The position numbers and the translations under genes were made by a program. Below are positions 1 through 8,021 of a stretch of DNA of 10,260 bases, piece after piece. The DNA comes from Synura sp. LO234KE (lineage: Eukaryota; Sar; Synurophyceae; Synurales; Mallomonadaceae): contig VKHC01000118.1 in NCBI GenBank assembly GCA_015143735.1, positions 8,035 through 18,294 on the forward strand, read 5' to 3'. The notes below the pieces were generated by a model, which worked only from the letters and a program-made list of their open reading frames with translations, was not told where the DNA came from and ran no database searches. Each line of letters begins with the position of its first letter. The first letter of the stretch is position 1.

Positions 1-1607
1 GATGTTCGCATCGGTTGGGCCCCTATAGGGGCGAAGCGTTTCAAGGAATTAATTAGATCTGGACATTTCAACAACTTACCTTTCACTAGAGTTTGTCCGA
101 AATATATCACACAGTTTGGGATAAAGAATGGGCAGAGAATGAATCATCGCATTATTAAAGACGATGCCACATTATGGGGCATCAGAGATATTGGTTACGG
201 CTACTTATTCTTTGCTGTAAGTCAGCTTGCACCTTTTTATTGAGAAAACGATGAGAAGGTCTTGATCAGGGGAATGGGAGGAATTCTCGGGCGGTTGACA
301 TTCAGATCGCATTGTGCAATACGTCTGATTGTTTATCCTACGGGTTAGGGAGGTCACCTTGGGAAGTACCTTTCGGTAAGATTTGTGTGCTCTGGTGCAT
401 CCGTATCACTGCTGTCGTAACAAAGATTAGCACTTTCGAAATATTGCCGAAACGACTGCAATCGCCGACTCGTGTCTTGTGTCCAGGGACGGTTCGCAGC
501 GACGGTTACCCAGTACTTCAAGCCATCGGCCGAACGGGAGTGCCGTGTCCTCGCCTGGAGTCGACGGGTGACCTCCACTCACGTCCCCAATGGATGCAAT
601 CTCATCCGAGCGCCTTTATGTGGCGCACAGGGCCGCACCCCACCGCAGGAGGTCCGGACCACTCCCTCATACTCGCTGACCCGACTTACTTGAAGAGGAC
701 ATTCCCGGACATGGCGTATTTCAAGTCATGTCGAATAGTAGAAAATACTCTTCACGGGGAGGGCGAAGTCTCCGTATCGCGGGATGAGTTTCGTAAGTCT
801 GAGCCGGGGAGCAACTTCACCATTCGTTTGGTCGTCGGATACGGTGCTGCCGATGATCGTAGTCTGCCCGAGCCGAGTCGCCGAGTTGTCCGTATTTTGG
901 TGCGTCGAACCGGTTGTGTGCCGGACTGTAAGCTAACCTACTCTGTGCACTCCCTGACCCCACCCGATAGATCGTTCCTCAGTGGGCGCCCCTCGGTGCC
1001 GCCCGTATGCATGAGTTGGTTACCAGGGCTTACTTTGACGGACTCCGCTTCTTTCGCGTGATTCCGGTGAGTCGTGTTGTTGGTGAGGCCTGATTCCAGA
1101 GACACAGCAGTGAAAGGCGATGCAGTCCTCTGATTTTCATACACGTAGAGGTTTATGGCTCAATTCGGCATTCCGGGCGAACCGAAAGGACAGAGAACGA
1201 CCACGTGGCCTCCCATAGCGGACGATCCGGTGATGGGCAAGAATGTGAGGGGAACTGTTACCTTCGCCACGTCGGGACCGAACACCAGAACCAACCAACT
1301 GTGAGACTGTTTTTCCGATCACATGTCACCGCTGTCTTTTCTGATCTCGCTCTTGCGCAGCTTCATTAATTTTGGAGACAACAGGTTCTTGGACAAGCAG
1401 GGGTTCGCTCCCATCGGCTACGTCCTCAGCGGAATGGACGTAGTGGACAGCCTGTACTCGGGGTACGGGGAGGGCGGGGTGGGAGACGGATCGGATGGGC
1501 GGGGACCTGCGCAAGGTCGCATACAGAACCAGGGGAACGCCTACCTCGACCAGTACTTTCCCAAACTGAGTTTTATACAATCCATAAAATTCGATGACAT
1601 CCGGTAA
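1..1607 (+). CDS. Tandem two-domain cyclophilin-like protein (peptidyl-prolyl isomerase family), six exons, 5' partial
   Basis: Proposed exons are 1-216, 270-375, 487-899, 983-1066, 1149-1300 and 1361-1607. Together they give 405 codons plus TAA with no internal stop, and reading phase is kept across all five GT-AG junctions. Domain 1 (about residues 1-192) starts inside the family motif WAPIGAKRF and ends at [13 protein letters not shown]. Domain 2 (about 238-400) runs from WAPLGAARM through [33 protein letters not shown] and [15 protein letters not shown]. Cyclophilins catalyse cis-trans isomerisation of Xaa-Pro bonds. Domain 2 keeps the catalytic-type Arg270, Phe275, Met276 and Gln278, but Phe333 stands where human CypA has Trp121, and the CypA His126 position is not His. 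Domain 1 keeps Arg30 and Gln38 but is diverged elsewhere, so it may be a binding module. A linker of about 45 residues joins the domains. No signal peptide can be judged because the N-terminus is missing. The weakest part of the model is exon 3 around residues 140-165, which could hide another intron. Confidence 0.86.
217..269 (+). other. Intron 1 of the cyclophilin gene (53 nt)
   Basis: The donor is GTAAGT and the acceptor ends GATCAG. Splicing joins the codons for LFFA to GNGRNSR in phase 0, which restores the expected cyclophilin core. Without removal, the frame ends at TGA 241-243. Confidence 0.85.
376..486 (+). other. Intron 2 of the cyclophilin gene (111 nt, no in-frame stop)
   Basis: The donor is GTAAGA and the acceptor is TGTCCAG. 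The splice falls inside a Gly codon (phase 1), joining PWEVPF to GTVRSDGY. The length is a multiple of three and the upstream frame stays open, so retention would insert 37 residues without a frameshift. It is called an intron because the splice sites are good and its translation looks unlike any cyclophilin segment. Confidence 0.72.
900..982 (+). other. Intron 3 of the cyclophilin gene (83 nt)
   Basis: The donor is GTGCGT and the acceptor is TTCCTCAG. The phase 0 join makes VVRIL followed by WAPLGAAR, which parallels [13 protein letters not shown] at the start of domain 1. That internal parallel is the main support for this junction. Confidence 0.75.
1067..1148 (+). other. Intron 4 of the cyclophilin gene (82 nt)
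   Basis: The donor is GTGAGT and the acceptor is CACGTAG. The phase 0 join gives FFRVIP followed by RFMAQFG, the cyclophilin active-site strand. A second AG two bases downstream would break the frame. Confidence 0.82.
1301..1360 (+). other. Intron 5 of the cyclophilin gene (60 nt)
   Basis: The donor is GTGAGA and the acceptor is TTGCGCAG, after a pyrimidine-rich stretch. The phase 2 join rebuilds a Leu codon and the conserved block [16 protein letters not shown] exactly, so this is among the best supported junctions. Confidence 0.9.
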
Positions 1608-1773
1608 TCCGAGATAGACTTGCCTTTGTTTAAGATTTTGGGAGACGCCAGACTCAGAAAGTCATTTCGTTCACCGTGGGGCTCATTGAGGAGCTGTCTA
1701 CCTGTCGGGCGGAGACCTAATCGGTAAGGGACGCGATTCTATAACCTAGGGTTGACTGTAGAATTACTCAAAG

Positions 1774-1779
1774 AATAAA
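1774..1779 (+). promoter_or_regulatory. Possible polyadenylation signal (AATAAA) of the cyclophilin gene
   Basis: A perfect AATAAA lies about 170 bases after the stop codon, in AT-rich sequence. The hexamer is common by chance at this composition, and the organism may not use it strictly. Confidence 0.35.
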
Positions 1780-1820
1780 CGCCATTAGAGCGGTGAGAAC
1801 TGAGGAGCGATCTTACGCTG

Positions 1821-1881
1821 TAACGAGGGTAGTTCACAATACTAGCTATCGTATACTATAACAAGGGTGGTTCACAATACT
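1821..1881. repeat. Pair of 23-nt direct repeats, 38-nt spacing
   Basis: Copies at 1821-1843 and 1859-1881 share TAAC[G/A]AGGGT[A/G]GTTCACAATACT with two differences. They look like a small local duplication; no function is apparent. Confidence 0.8.
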
Positions 1882-2376
1882 TAAGATGTTAATATTCATT
1901 TCTCTCAAAAGCGTCGAGATAATACGGCTTTTGTCATGCGAATGTTGACGGCTCAAACACAACTTCCGTTAAGTAGGTAGCGCTTCACTTCTTTCTACGG
2001 TTGTTGGGATTACATTTATATTAATAGGACAACTTGCATCTGTTACATAAAAGTCGTATTTGAAATAGATGATGCTACGAAAAGATATTTTAATTTTTCA
2101 AATTGTGCGCCTACCAATCGTAGATATTATTTTTTGGTGACAGCCACGGCGCAGTCATGACCACGTTCACCGGACATCACAAAATCAAAACCACTCATGA
2201 TGTCTAAAAAATAAAATAAAATTTCATCGGATTAGTTCTGTGGTTGGTGATAGGAGAAGCCCCACCTTGTCTGCTGTTCCCAAACACCCAGTTGTTTTTT
2301 CCGTAAACATAGAGATCACAAAAGTTAATGAAATAGGTCAACATTTTGCGCTTTGACGGGGAGTGACGCAGCGTGC

Positions 2377-2438
2377 AGAAGTCTTAAAACGAGACTAGTA
2401 ACTAACTATTAGATTTTCGGCAAGAAGTCTTAAAACGA
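2377..2438. repeat. Pair of 16-nt direct repeats, 46-nt spacing
   Basis: AGAAGTCTTAAAACGA occurs at 2377-2392 and 2423-2438 without mismatch. It could be a local duplication or chance in AT-rich sequence. Confidence 0.75.
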
Positions 2439-2517
2439 AAAGACATTATAGTTCCATGACATAATCAAAAATCATCTTGTTATATATCACGTTATTAATT
2501 ATAGTAAAAAAGTATTA

Positions 2518-3286
2518 GTGGGTATGTGGTTATGGGTGAGCATGTCGAACCACCGCCCCGTGGTCGCGGTCTTTTCCAGCCTCCACTCACTTCAGGATCA
2601 CTCACGCCATTGGCCTTGCCCGAGCGCTCCAACTGCGTCGCTTTCGGCCTTCCACCCCGCACCTGAAGCAGTTCACGGAATCGCTGACCGTGCCTTGGAT
2701 ACGGCTAAATGCGGAAGCCCAGCTAGACCATCTAACAGACATCACGCTAGCGGCATCTCCTGATCGTCGAAAATGGAAGTGTCGTGACCGTTACAAAGGG
2801 CACTGGGGGAATCCCACGTTTACGGTATGATAAGCTAAGGCCAATGCCACGGTAAAGATTCAGCGTCTTCTTGGAGTATCCCCCCTTCCCCGGCGCCTCA
2901 GGGCGTGGACGACTTCGATGGATATTCAACTCGGTATCTCTTAGGCAGTTGGTGCCTGGGAGCGTGTGGTCGAATCCCTGGACTACCATCACGGTGTTCC
3001 CCCTGAAGTGTGGGGAACCGGACTTACTCCACAAGCGTGGTGCACTTAAGATGTTTACCTCAAACTGAATCCAGTGTCTAACTTCAAAATCCTCCGCGCC
3101 AACTTAGTACGCGCCCAGAAAAAAAATGAAAGTGCAATTAGCCTCTCAAAAACAGCGGATGCCAACATGCACGTCGGAATCAAGCATCTGCTCAACGAGC
3201 TCCAACCCGGTGTTCCCTTTGAACAATACGATTTGGCTCCCCTGGGCCTACTCCAACGACTCCTGCAGACCTTCACACTTATTTGA
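2518..3286 (+). pseudogene. LINE ORF remnant, N-terminal region before the reverse transcriptase
   Basis: From 2606 to 3286 one frame gives protein-like sequence interrupted only by stops at 2828, 2831, 2942 and 3047, ending at TGA 3284. Examples are HLKQFTESLTVPWIRLNAEA near the start and HVGIKHLLNELQPGVPFEQY near the end. Upstream, 2518-2605 is open in another frame, suggesting a frameshift near 2603. The segment directly precedes the RT blocks, so I infer it is the N-terminal part of the same polyprotein. No endonuclease motif was recognised. The domain is unassigned. Confidence 0.5.
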
Positions 3287-3803
3287 CTGAGATATTTCAG
3301 ACCTACTTTCAGGCTCAACCCACTCCTGCCCCCGATTTACATGACGGCTCCCTTAATGGAACGAGATCCTTACTGACTTTCAATGACGGCACTCAGGTGT
3401 GAATATTCCGCTCCCCACCGGAGCTCGACCGGATGCTCCTCTCGCCCTCTAGCAATCCTTACGCAATGTCCCCAACCGCCACCAGATCACTACAGACTTG
3501 GAATCCCTCATCCAAATTCCTCCGAGCCTCGAACAATTCACAGCGATCATTCACTTGCAGAATGGTAGCTCTTCGGGAGAGCCCTCCGGTCTACAATTTA
3601 AGCCTATTCAGAACTGGCCCCCGGAAGTTATAATTGAAGAAGCTTACAACTTCCTTGTCACTATGTGGACCAACCAATCTTTTCCGGCGTCGTGGAAATC
3701 GCAGTGGCTAATCACTATCCCAAAGGGGAACTCCCAGAAGATTCTGGAGGTTCGAGCAATTATTCTCATGGAGGTAACCGCAAACTGTGGACTTGTCTCG
3801 TAG
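3283..3803 (+). pseudogene. LINE reverse transcriptase remnant, fingers region
   Basis: The protein continues in a new frame at 3283-3402 (LTEIFQTYFQAQPTPAPDL), then in a third frame from about 3483 to the stop at 3801-3803. The latter contains NGSSSGEPSGLQFKPIQNWP, SWKSQWLITIPKGNS and RAIILMEV. This matches the usual non-LTR RT order: a Ser-Gly-rich 'SPGPSGL' type block, then a tryptophan-rich stretch ending in 'IPK', then 'RPI.L.E'. At least two frameshifts and a stop separate the pieces, so the domain cannot be made as one protein. Confidence 0.7.
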
Positions 3804-4028
3804 TCCAACAGGTTTCAAATTCCTTAACCAACATGGTTACCCCCATGAGGGGCGCACAGACACTGCCAGTATCCAGCTTCTCAACACGCCCGAAACTGCC
3901 TGGGGCGAACAAAAGCCACTGTATGGATGCTCTTGGGACATGAAGAAGGCTTTCGACTCCGTTTCCAAGCCACTGATTCTTTTTTGCTGGCAACGGCTAG
4001 GTATTCCCCTTGAGATTGGGCCAGAGAC
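3779..4028 (+). pseudogene. LINE reverse transcriptase remnant with motif A aspartate
   Basis: A frame change near 3778 gives RKLWTCLVV, continuing the preceding 'ILMEV'. A second change near 3810 gives FLNQHGYPHEGRTDTASIQL, then YGCSWDMKKAFDSVSK and WQRLGIP. The Asp codon at 3937-3939 is the motif A catalytic aspartate position of retroelement RTs. The block reads as classical non-LTR RT palm sequence up to about 4018. Confidence 0.82.
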
Positions 4029-4340
4029 TTATACTACGCTGACGATCTTCAATCTTTCGGTGCCACTCTCGAAGGCCTTCAGCGGACAGCATATTTAGTC
4101 TCCAAGCATACGATGGTATTCAATTTGACAATTGCTGCCCACCAACTGCGTGCGTTTCAGTACTGTGAACGTTTTCCGCCCCGCTGGGGCCCTCGCTGCT
4201 CTCTGTTCAAACTATGGGGTGGGTACCTCACCCTATCACACAGTCTTGGTGTGAAATACCCCATCAACCCTGGCGACTCCACTTCGCTGTCCCTAATGAA
4301 ACAGAAACTCCTTATATCATCGTCGAGCCATCTCCATTAA
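4029..4340 (+). pseudogene. LINE reverse transcriptase remnant with YADD catalytic motif
   Basis: The frame starting near 4029 reads LYYADDLQSFGATLEGLQRT; the YADD codons lie at 4035-4046 and include the two motif C aspartates. It continues through VSKHTMVFNLTIAAHQLRAF, typical of the segment after motif C. Near 4213 the conserved thread shifts frame to GWVPHPITQSW. The palm is internally deleted: only about 35 codons separate the motif A Asp from YADD, and the motif B glutamine-glycine block normally found between them is absent. Confidence 0.82.
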
Positions 4341-5223
4341 GGAAGCATCGGCACGAGCTGTTAATATTGTCATCATCGCCAAATGCGTTTACAACCGCGG
4401 AGCCTACTTTAGTGTACTCTCGGCCTGGTTCTTACTCTCTCCCCCGGCTTGCCCTCCACTGCAGCAATCCCTTCTGGGCACCCCTCTCCCACGCCACACT
4501 TGGAGACCTTCCAACGTTAAATGCTTGCATGCCTTTCACCTCTCATCTTATGGAGACTTAGTGCAATGGGACACCCAGCTACAGTCGTGGTCCAGGCGGG
4601 AGTTACTACGCGGACCGCGTATCCTGAATCGTGCTCTGCACACCCTTCAGCTTCCGACTGACCTTGCCGTCCCGCTCCTACGCGGACAAGCGCGGCATCT
4701 CTCCGCGTCCAACTTTCCTGCGGCTTCCGCCCGAATCACGGAGATCTTACATGTTTCCATGGCCTCGACCCCTGCGGGTTTCGTTGTCACTATCCTATAC
4801 CGTCGCTGGCATCTTCCGGCTCCACGCCTCCCCGAACTCGTATCCTCCGCTACCCCTCCCTGTCAGGATGTACATGGGCTCCACTATGACGGACGAGTGG
4901 CAACTTCACTAATTCGAAGGCAACCCTACTCACTCTCATCAGCTCAACCGGTCGCCTCCCCGACCTTGGCGCATTCCCGGTCACCAGTTTCTCCCCTCCC
5001 CAATTCAGTATGTCTCACTTCAGCGGGGGTCCCCTCCCTTTCCGATGTTTCTCTTACGTCTCCTTCCTCTTTGAACTTCTCCGAGACACGTGGACTTGGC
5101 AAGACCTTTTCACAGGCACCCCTCTTCTGGTTCCTCTCAAACCCCGAGAGTACAGAAATCTCGTCGAATTCAAGCTCAACGCTCCCGGGATGCCAACCGA
5201 GCCCTTCCGGCGGATCCACCTAA
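4300..5223 (+). pseudogene. LINE ORF remnant, thumb and C-terminal part (longest open stretch of the element)
   Basis: A single frame is open for about 307 codons from 4300 to the stop at 5221-5223. The first half looks genuine: EASARAVNIVIIAKCVYNRG, then WDTQLQSWSRRELLRG and ILNRALHTLQLPTDL, the thumb-type helical region that follows RT in these elements. After about 4740 the translation turns Ser/Pro-rich and a neighbouring frame looks better in places, so further frameshifts are likely and the distal part of this open frame may be a by-product. No start codon context supports it as a separate gene. Confidence 0.6.
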
Positions 5224-5467
5224 TTAGGAAGAGTCCACTCTCCAATACGCCTCTAAAGTGCTCAACCACTCCTCACTCCCTCAAGGCACTCATTATGAAA
5301 ACTTCTTCACGAACGTCACTGGGCTATTGGGCACAATCAGTGCAAGGGCGCTCGCACCAACGAGGGCAGGACCCGAATTCCGACCTGTACGCTTCGCTCT
5401 CCGTTTACCGCACTTTGGAGGACACTTACGACCGCGTGTTTTGCCTGTGCATCGTTTTCTCGTTTAA

Positions 5468-5833
5468 GGAAGACAGGCCTCGGACGCGGCTTTGGCGCAG
5501 TACTCTCTGGACTCTGATCTCGAACCACGTTTGATCCCCCGTATTCTGGAGTTAGTTCGCTCCCCAGATGTCTCCGGATTTCTCGGGAACTGGAGCTCCA
5601 CCGAACTCGAACGTCTCTCTTCGGCCTTACTCCCCACGGAATCCTCGGCTTCCATCGACGCGGTTCTGACTAGCTTTAGTCACCAGCTTGTTTCCCGCGT
5701 CGACAGGATATGAGAAATGCAGAAACAGACGAAATATGTAGAGGCCGTGACCGCCCTCCCCTTCTCTGACCCCGGCTTAGTACTTTCAGCGGAAATTCAA
5801 GCCCTATCATCCCCGGCCGGTATTGGAACCTAA
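5468..5833 (+). pseudogene. Unidentified coding remnant downstream of the LINE thumb region
   Basis: One frame runs from 5468 to TAA 5831-5833 with a single in-frame TGA at 5711-5713. The translation is amphipathic and protein-like, for example LEPRLIPRILELVRSPD and STELERLSSALLP, then AEIQALSSPAGIG after the stop. I do not recognise the family. It could be the distal part of the LINE polyprotein or a piece of another element. Confidence 0.4.
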
Positions 5834-5938
5834 GCTGTTTGACGACGTACGGCTCGGGCACGTACCAGGGGTATAAGCTGTCTGGAAGGCAGCGCAGCTC
5901 CAGACTTTTGGTGTCCCAAACGAAACGACGTCAACGGA

Positions 5939-6208
5939 TTGGAAACGAGACAGAAGGTAGATAGCTTCGTACAGTCGGTGGTGTCGTTGCGTCAGCCACC
6001 TCTCCCATATCCCACTGCCACTATACCATACGATGGCCCGCCCCTTCCTTCTCCACCCTGGAGTAGTCGCACCTTCCTAGTCCGTGCACCTCGTCACCGC
6101 CGCCGCTCGCTGTCGCACCGAGACCCCCGTCTTTCGCCTGTGCAAAAGTCAATCCTTCAAGACTATGGAACTAAGGAATGCTCTGGTATGCTTTGTAATG
6201 CTTTGTAA
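5939..6208 (+). pseudogene. Short Pro/Arg-rich open frame at the 3' side of the LINE block, uncertain
   Basis: The open frame begins with ATG, lies in the same frame as the preceding remnant, and encodes 89 residues with a proline-rich stretch (YDGPPLPSPPWSSRTFLV) and an Arg-rich stretch. No family was recognised. It may simply be GC-rich LINE remnant that happens to be open; its tail overlaps the ATGCTTTGTA tandem repeat. Confidence 0.2.
6188..6207. repeat. Two tandem copies of ATGCTTTGTA
   Basis: A perfect 10-bp unit is present twice. Short tandem repeats are common near LINE 3' tails, which fits its place near the GC-to-AT transition, but two copies are weak evidence. Confidence 0.6.
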
Positions 6209-6326
6209 GATGACCTTTGGCACCACCAAAAATCCCATACTCGAATCCCAATATAATCGCTTAGAATCCGCTTCCAAGCTTCGAACTATCTTAAAGTGCC
6301 CTTCACCTAAGCTAGTTGACGACTGC

Positions 6327-6361
6327 TGATTACCAATAATCAACTTGGTTCACTAAACCAA
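6327..6361. other. Two adjacent perfect short hairpins at the LINE/AT-rich boundary
   Basis: The first is TGATTA-CCAA-TAATCA (6327-6342). Two bases later comes TTGGTT-CACTA-AACCAA (6345-6361). The CCAA loop of the first could also pair with the TTGG of the second. They lie just where the GC-rich LINE block ends. Some LINE families have a 3' stem-loop recognised by their own RT; assigning that role here is inference. Confidence 0.55.
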
Positions 6362-7309
6362 TCGTCTAAAGACCGAAAACTAATTTTAGCCAAAGAAGTA
6401 AATTAATTGCGTAAGTTGCGTAGCGTATCCACGACGTGCGGTTACCCTAACGTAATAAACGTTGAAATTCACGTCAAAATAAAAATGTAACATAAGTAGC
6501 AGAAACAGGATATTTCAAGAAATAAGCAGGAGTAGCGGGTAAAACAAAACAATTTAGCTCAAGTAAGATGCATGCTAACCACCCATCACAGAAATTCCGA
6601 AAATTTCATTTGCAAGTAGCGCAGAAAATAACAAGCAAAAATAGCCAATTTAATTCTCAAGAAATATGAGAAGATAGGAGAAATCCTTGCAGGTATGATA
6701 TTTAAAGGCCTTCAAAATTAAACAGAAAAACTTGGAAATTTTGGTCCAAGAAAGTAAAAAATTTGGATCGTGATGAATCATGCACCATTTTGAAAATTGT
6801 TGCGACTTCTATAGCCCCGCCACCTAACATATAAGGCTTCCCTGAGTTTTTCTGAAAACTGCACCACCAATCGGAAGAAATTAATTTGCAAATTTCTGAC
6901 CTCCCCCATACATCACTCCACCTTAAATACCTTCAGGTAAACGAATTTGTAATCGTCAGCCATGTATAACTAGTTGATTTGCGCTGAATATTACTTTGCG
7001 TCTTGCTGTATTTGCTTTCCTGGACCACCAGCTGACTTTGCCCACTTGACCTTCCAAACCATGTCCACCAGTAGCTACAGTTGGCCCCCTCTATTCAAGG
7101 TGAACATGTGCACACCTCACCCATGTCTCATATGAGCCCCCAAACGCATTGATAACCCCAGCTTCGCTCCAGATCGCTTGGGAAAGCTCCTGACAGAAGC
7201 TGGAATATGCCGCCTGCCAACAGGTATCTTCGATGCCGTATAATTGCTCTTAGCCCTCCCAAACATCATCATACCCCTCCTTGACGCTTCTTGATCTCCT
7301 CTAGTGCCC
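6362..7309. other. AT-rich region without a convincing gene
   Basis: About 6362-7000 is strongly AT-rich with many stops in all frames and small echoes such as TTGCGTA repeated near 6408-6423. From about 7000 composition becomes more even. On the minus strand 7091-7249 is open for 52 codons (including WQAAYSSFCQELSQAIWSE) and a good donor-like GTGAGG follows the Trp of SYETW, so a single exon is conceivable, but no family was recognised and no start is present. Confidence 0.55.
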
Positions 7310-7445
7310 CCGCAATGCCCTGCCTCGCTGTTATTGTCATATTTACCTGAATCCTAACTTCCGCTGAACGCTCACGTTGCTAGCCCGTTTCACACACGTC
7401 ATCAACACGTTACAGTCCACCCGACACTGTACGCACGTCATATCA
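7310..7445. repeat. Diverged flank repeat, copy 1
   Basis: It aligns with 7880-8021 over shared blocks such as ATTTACCTGA, GCTCACGTT and GCACGTCATATCA, but with many differences and indels, roughly 70 percent identity by eye. It directly adjoins the nearly identical core at 7446. Confidence 0.65.
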
Positions 7446-7812
7446 TGTTACGCATATCGTTCAAAGCAGGTTAGGACACCCCAGTCATTTTGCCACACAC
7501 CACATCCTTCATGCTTAGCGTAATTTAAAATACGACCTTCATCTTGTGTAACTGTGACATCTGCCTTAAAGCTAACTAGAAACCAACAGTAGGGTAAATG
7601 AAGTAGCAGTAGAAGTGTACCGAGTGTAGCAAAACAAAATAAAACGCAGCCGTTAATTACGGATAGATCCTGAGGGTGGAGATACACCCTCCGCTGATCA
7701 GTCGACTTGAACGGATAGAAGTTACATAGTCAGGGTGGCACAATGCAGTAGGGTTAAATAGAAACTGCGCAGAATAACCAGTAGTGCCCTATGCAGCTGC
7801 TATGCTGCAACA
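7446..7812. repeat. Direct repeat copy 1 (367 bp, LTR-like)
   Basis: By eye it differs from copy 2 at only about six positions, including one indel, over 367 bp. Its ends are TGTTACGC and GCTGCAACA. It includes AATAAA-containing sequence and a perfect 7-bp stem GAGGGTG-GAGATA-CACCCTC (7672-7691). An open frame on the minus strand through this copy appears to be incidental. Confidence 0.92.
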
Positions 7813-7814
7813 GT

Positions 7815-7828
7815 ACCCTCTTTCCCCT
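7815..7828 (-). promoter_or_regulatory. Polypurine-tract-like sequence beside repeat copy 1
   Basis: On the minus strand the run AGGGGAAAGAGGG lies two bases before the TGTTGCAGC end of copy 1. Retroelements use such a tract to prime plus-strand DNA. The location fits a minus-strand LTR-type element. Confidence 0.4.
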
Positions 7829-7879
7829 GGAAAGTGACACGTGATATAAATTCATGGAAGAGACGCTCGCGATTGCGAG

Positions 7880-8021
7880 CTCCCGCGACGCCTTGCTTCG
7901 CGTATCTCGCCGTATTTACCTGACTCCTAGCTCCTGCTGCATGCTCACGTTTTAACAACCGTCTCACGTACGTCATATACACGCCTCACGCCACCCGATA
8001 CCACACGCACGTCATATCATA
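7880..8021. repeat. Diverged flank repeat, copy 2
   Basis: Counterpart of 7310-7445, directly before the core repeat at 8022. With the core it makes a head-to-tail unit of about 577 bp, of which the core is conserved and this part is diverged. Confidence 0.65.

Larger units (their letters stand above)
1608..2517. other. AT-rich intergenic region without a recognisable gene
   Basis: No frame longer than about 60 codons and no protein-like translation was found. The region contains the probable 3' UTR of the cyclophilin gene, AT-rich runs, and two pairs of short direct repeats listed separately. Near 2126-2211 a T-rich arm (TTATTTTTTGG) and an A-rich arm (TCTAAAAAATAA) form a weak imperfect inverted repeat around a GC-richer centre. 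Confidence 0.7.
2518..6330 (+). mobile_element. Decayed non-LTR (LINE-like) retrotransposon, approximate limits
   Basis: This block is clearly GC-richer than the AT-rich DNA on both sides. It contains, in order on the + strand, an N-terminal ORF remnant, reverse transcriptase blocks (WDMKKAFDSVSK, then YADDL), the thumb-type segment ARAVNIVIIAKCVYN, and further coding-like pieces. Frames change repeatedly and stops interrupt them, so the element is dead. No long terminal repeats flank it. I could not identify a target-site duplication, so the ends are set by base composition and could be off by 100 bases or more. A short tandem repeat (ATGCTTTGTA twice, 6188-6207) and two hairpins at 6327-6361 lie near the presumed 3' end. 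Confidence 0.7.

Noticed and set aside
312-1061. Single uninterrupted 249-residue open frame taken as one gene.
   Set aside because: It runs through parts of exons 2 and 3 of the cyclophilin gene, the stop-free intron 2 and intron 3, and then enters exon 4 in the wrong frame. Homology supports the spliced model.
1323-1607. A 94-residue open frame starting with ATG at 1323 as a separate small cyclophilin.
   Set aside because: Its first codons lie in intron 5; the conserved sequence begins exactly at the acceptor (1361) and continues from exon 5.
2937-2985. tRNA-like sequence: TAGGCAGTTGGTG resembles an A box and GGTCGAATCCC a B box.
   Set aside because: The boxes are only about 27 bases apart, too close for a tRNA, no acceptor stem pairs, and the segment fits the LINE ORF remnant frame.
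5054-5269. Minus-strand open frames across the LINE block, also at 4944-5219, 5337-5528 and 5676-5861.
   Set aside because: They are antisense shadows of GC-rich coding remnants, with Arg/Ser-rich low-information translations and no recognisable motif.
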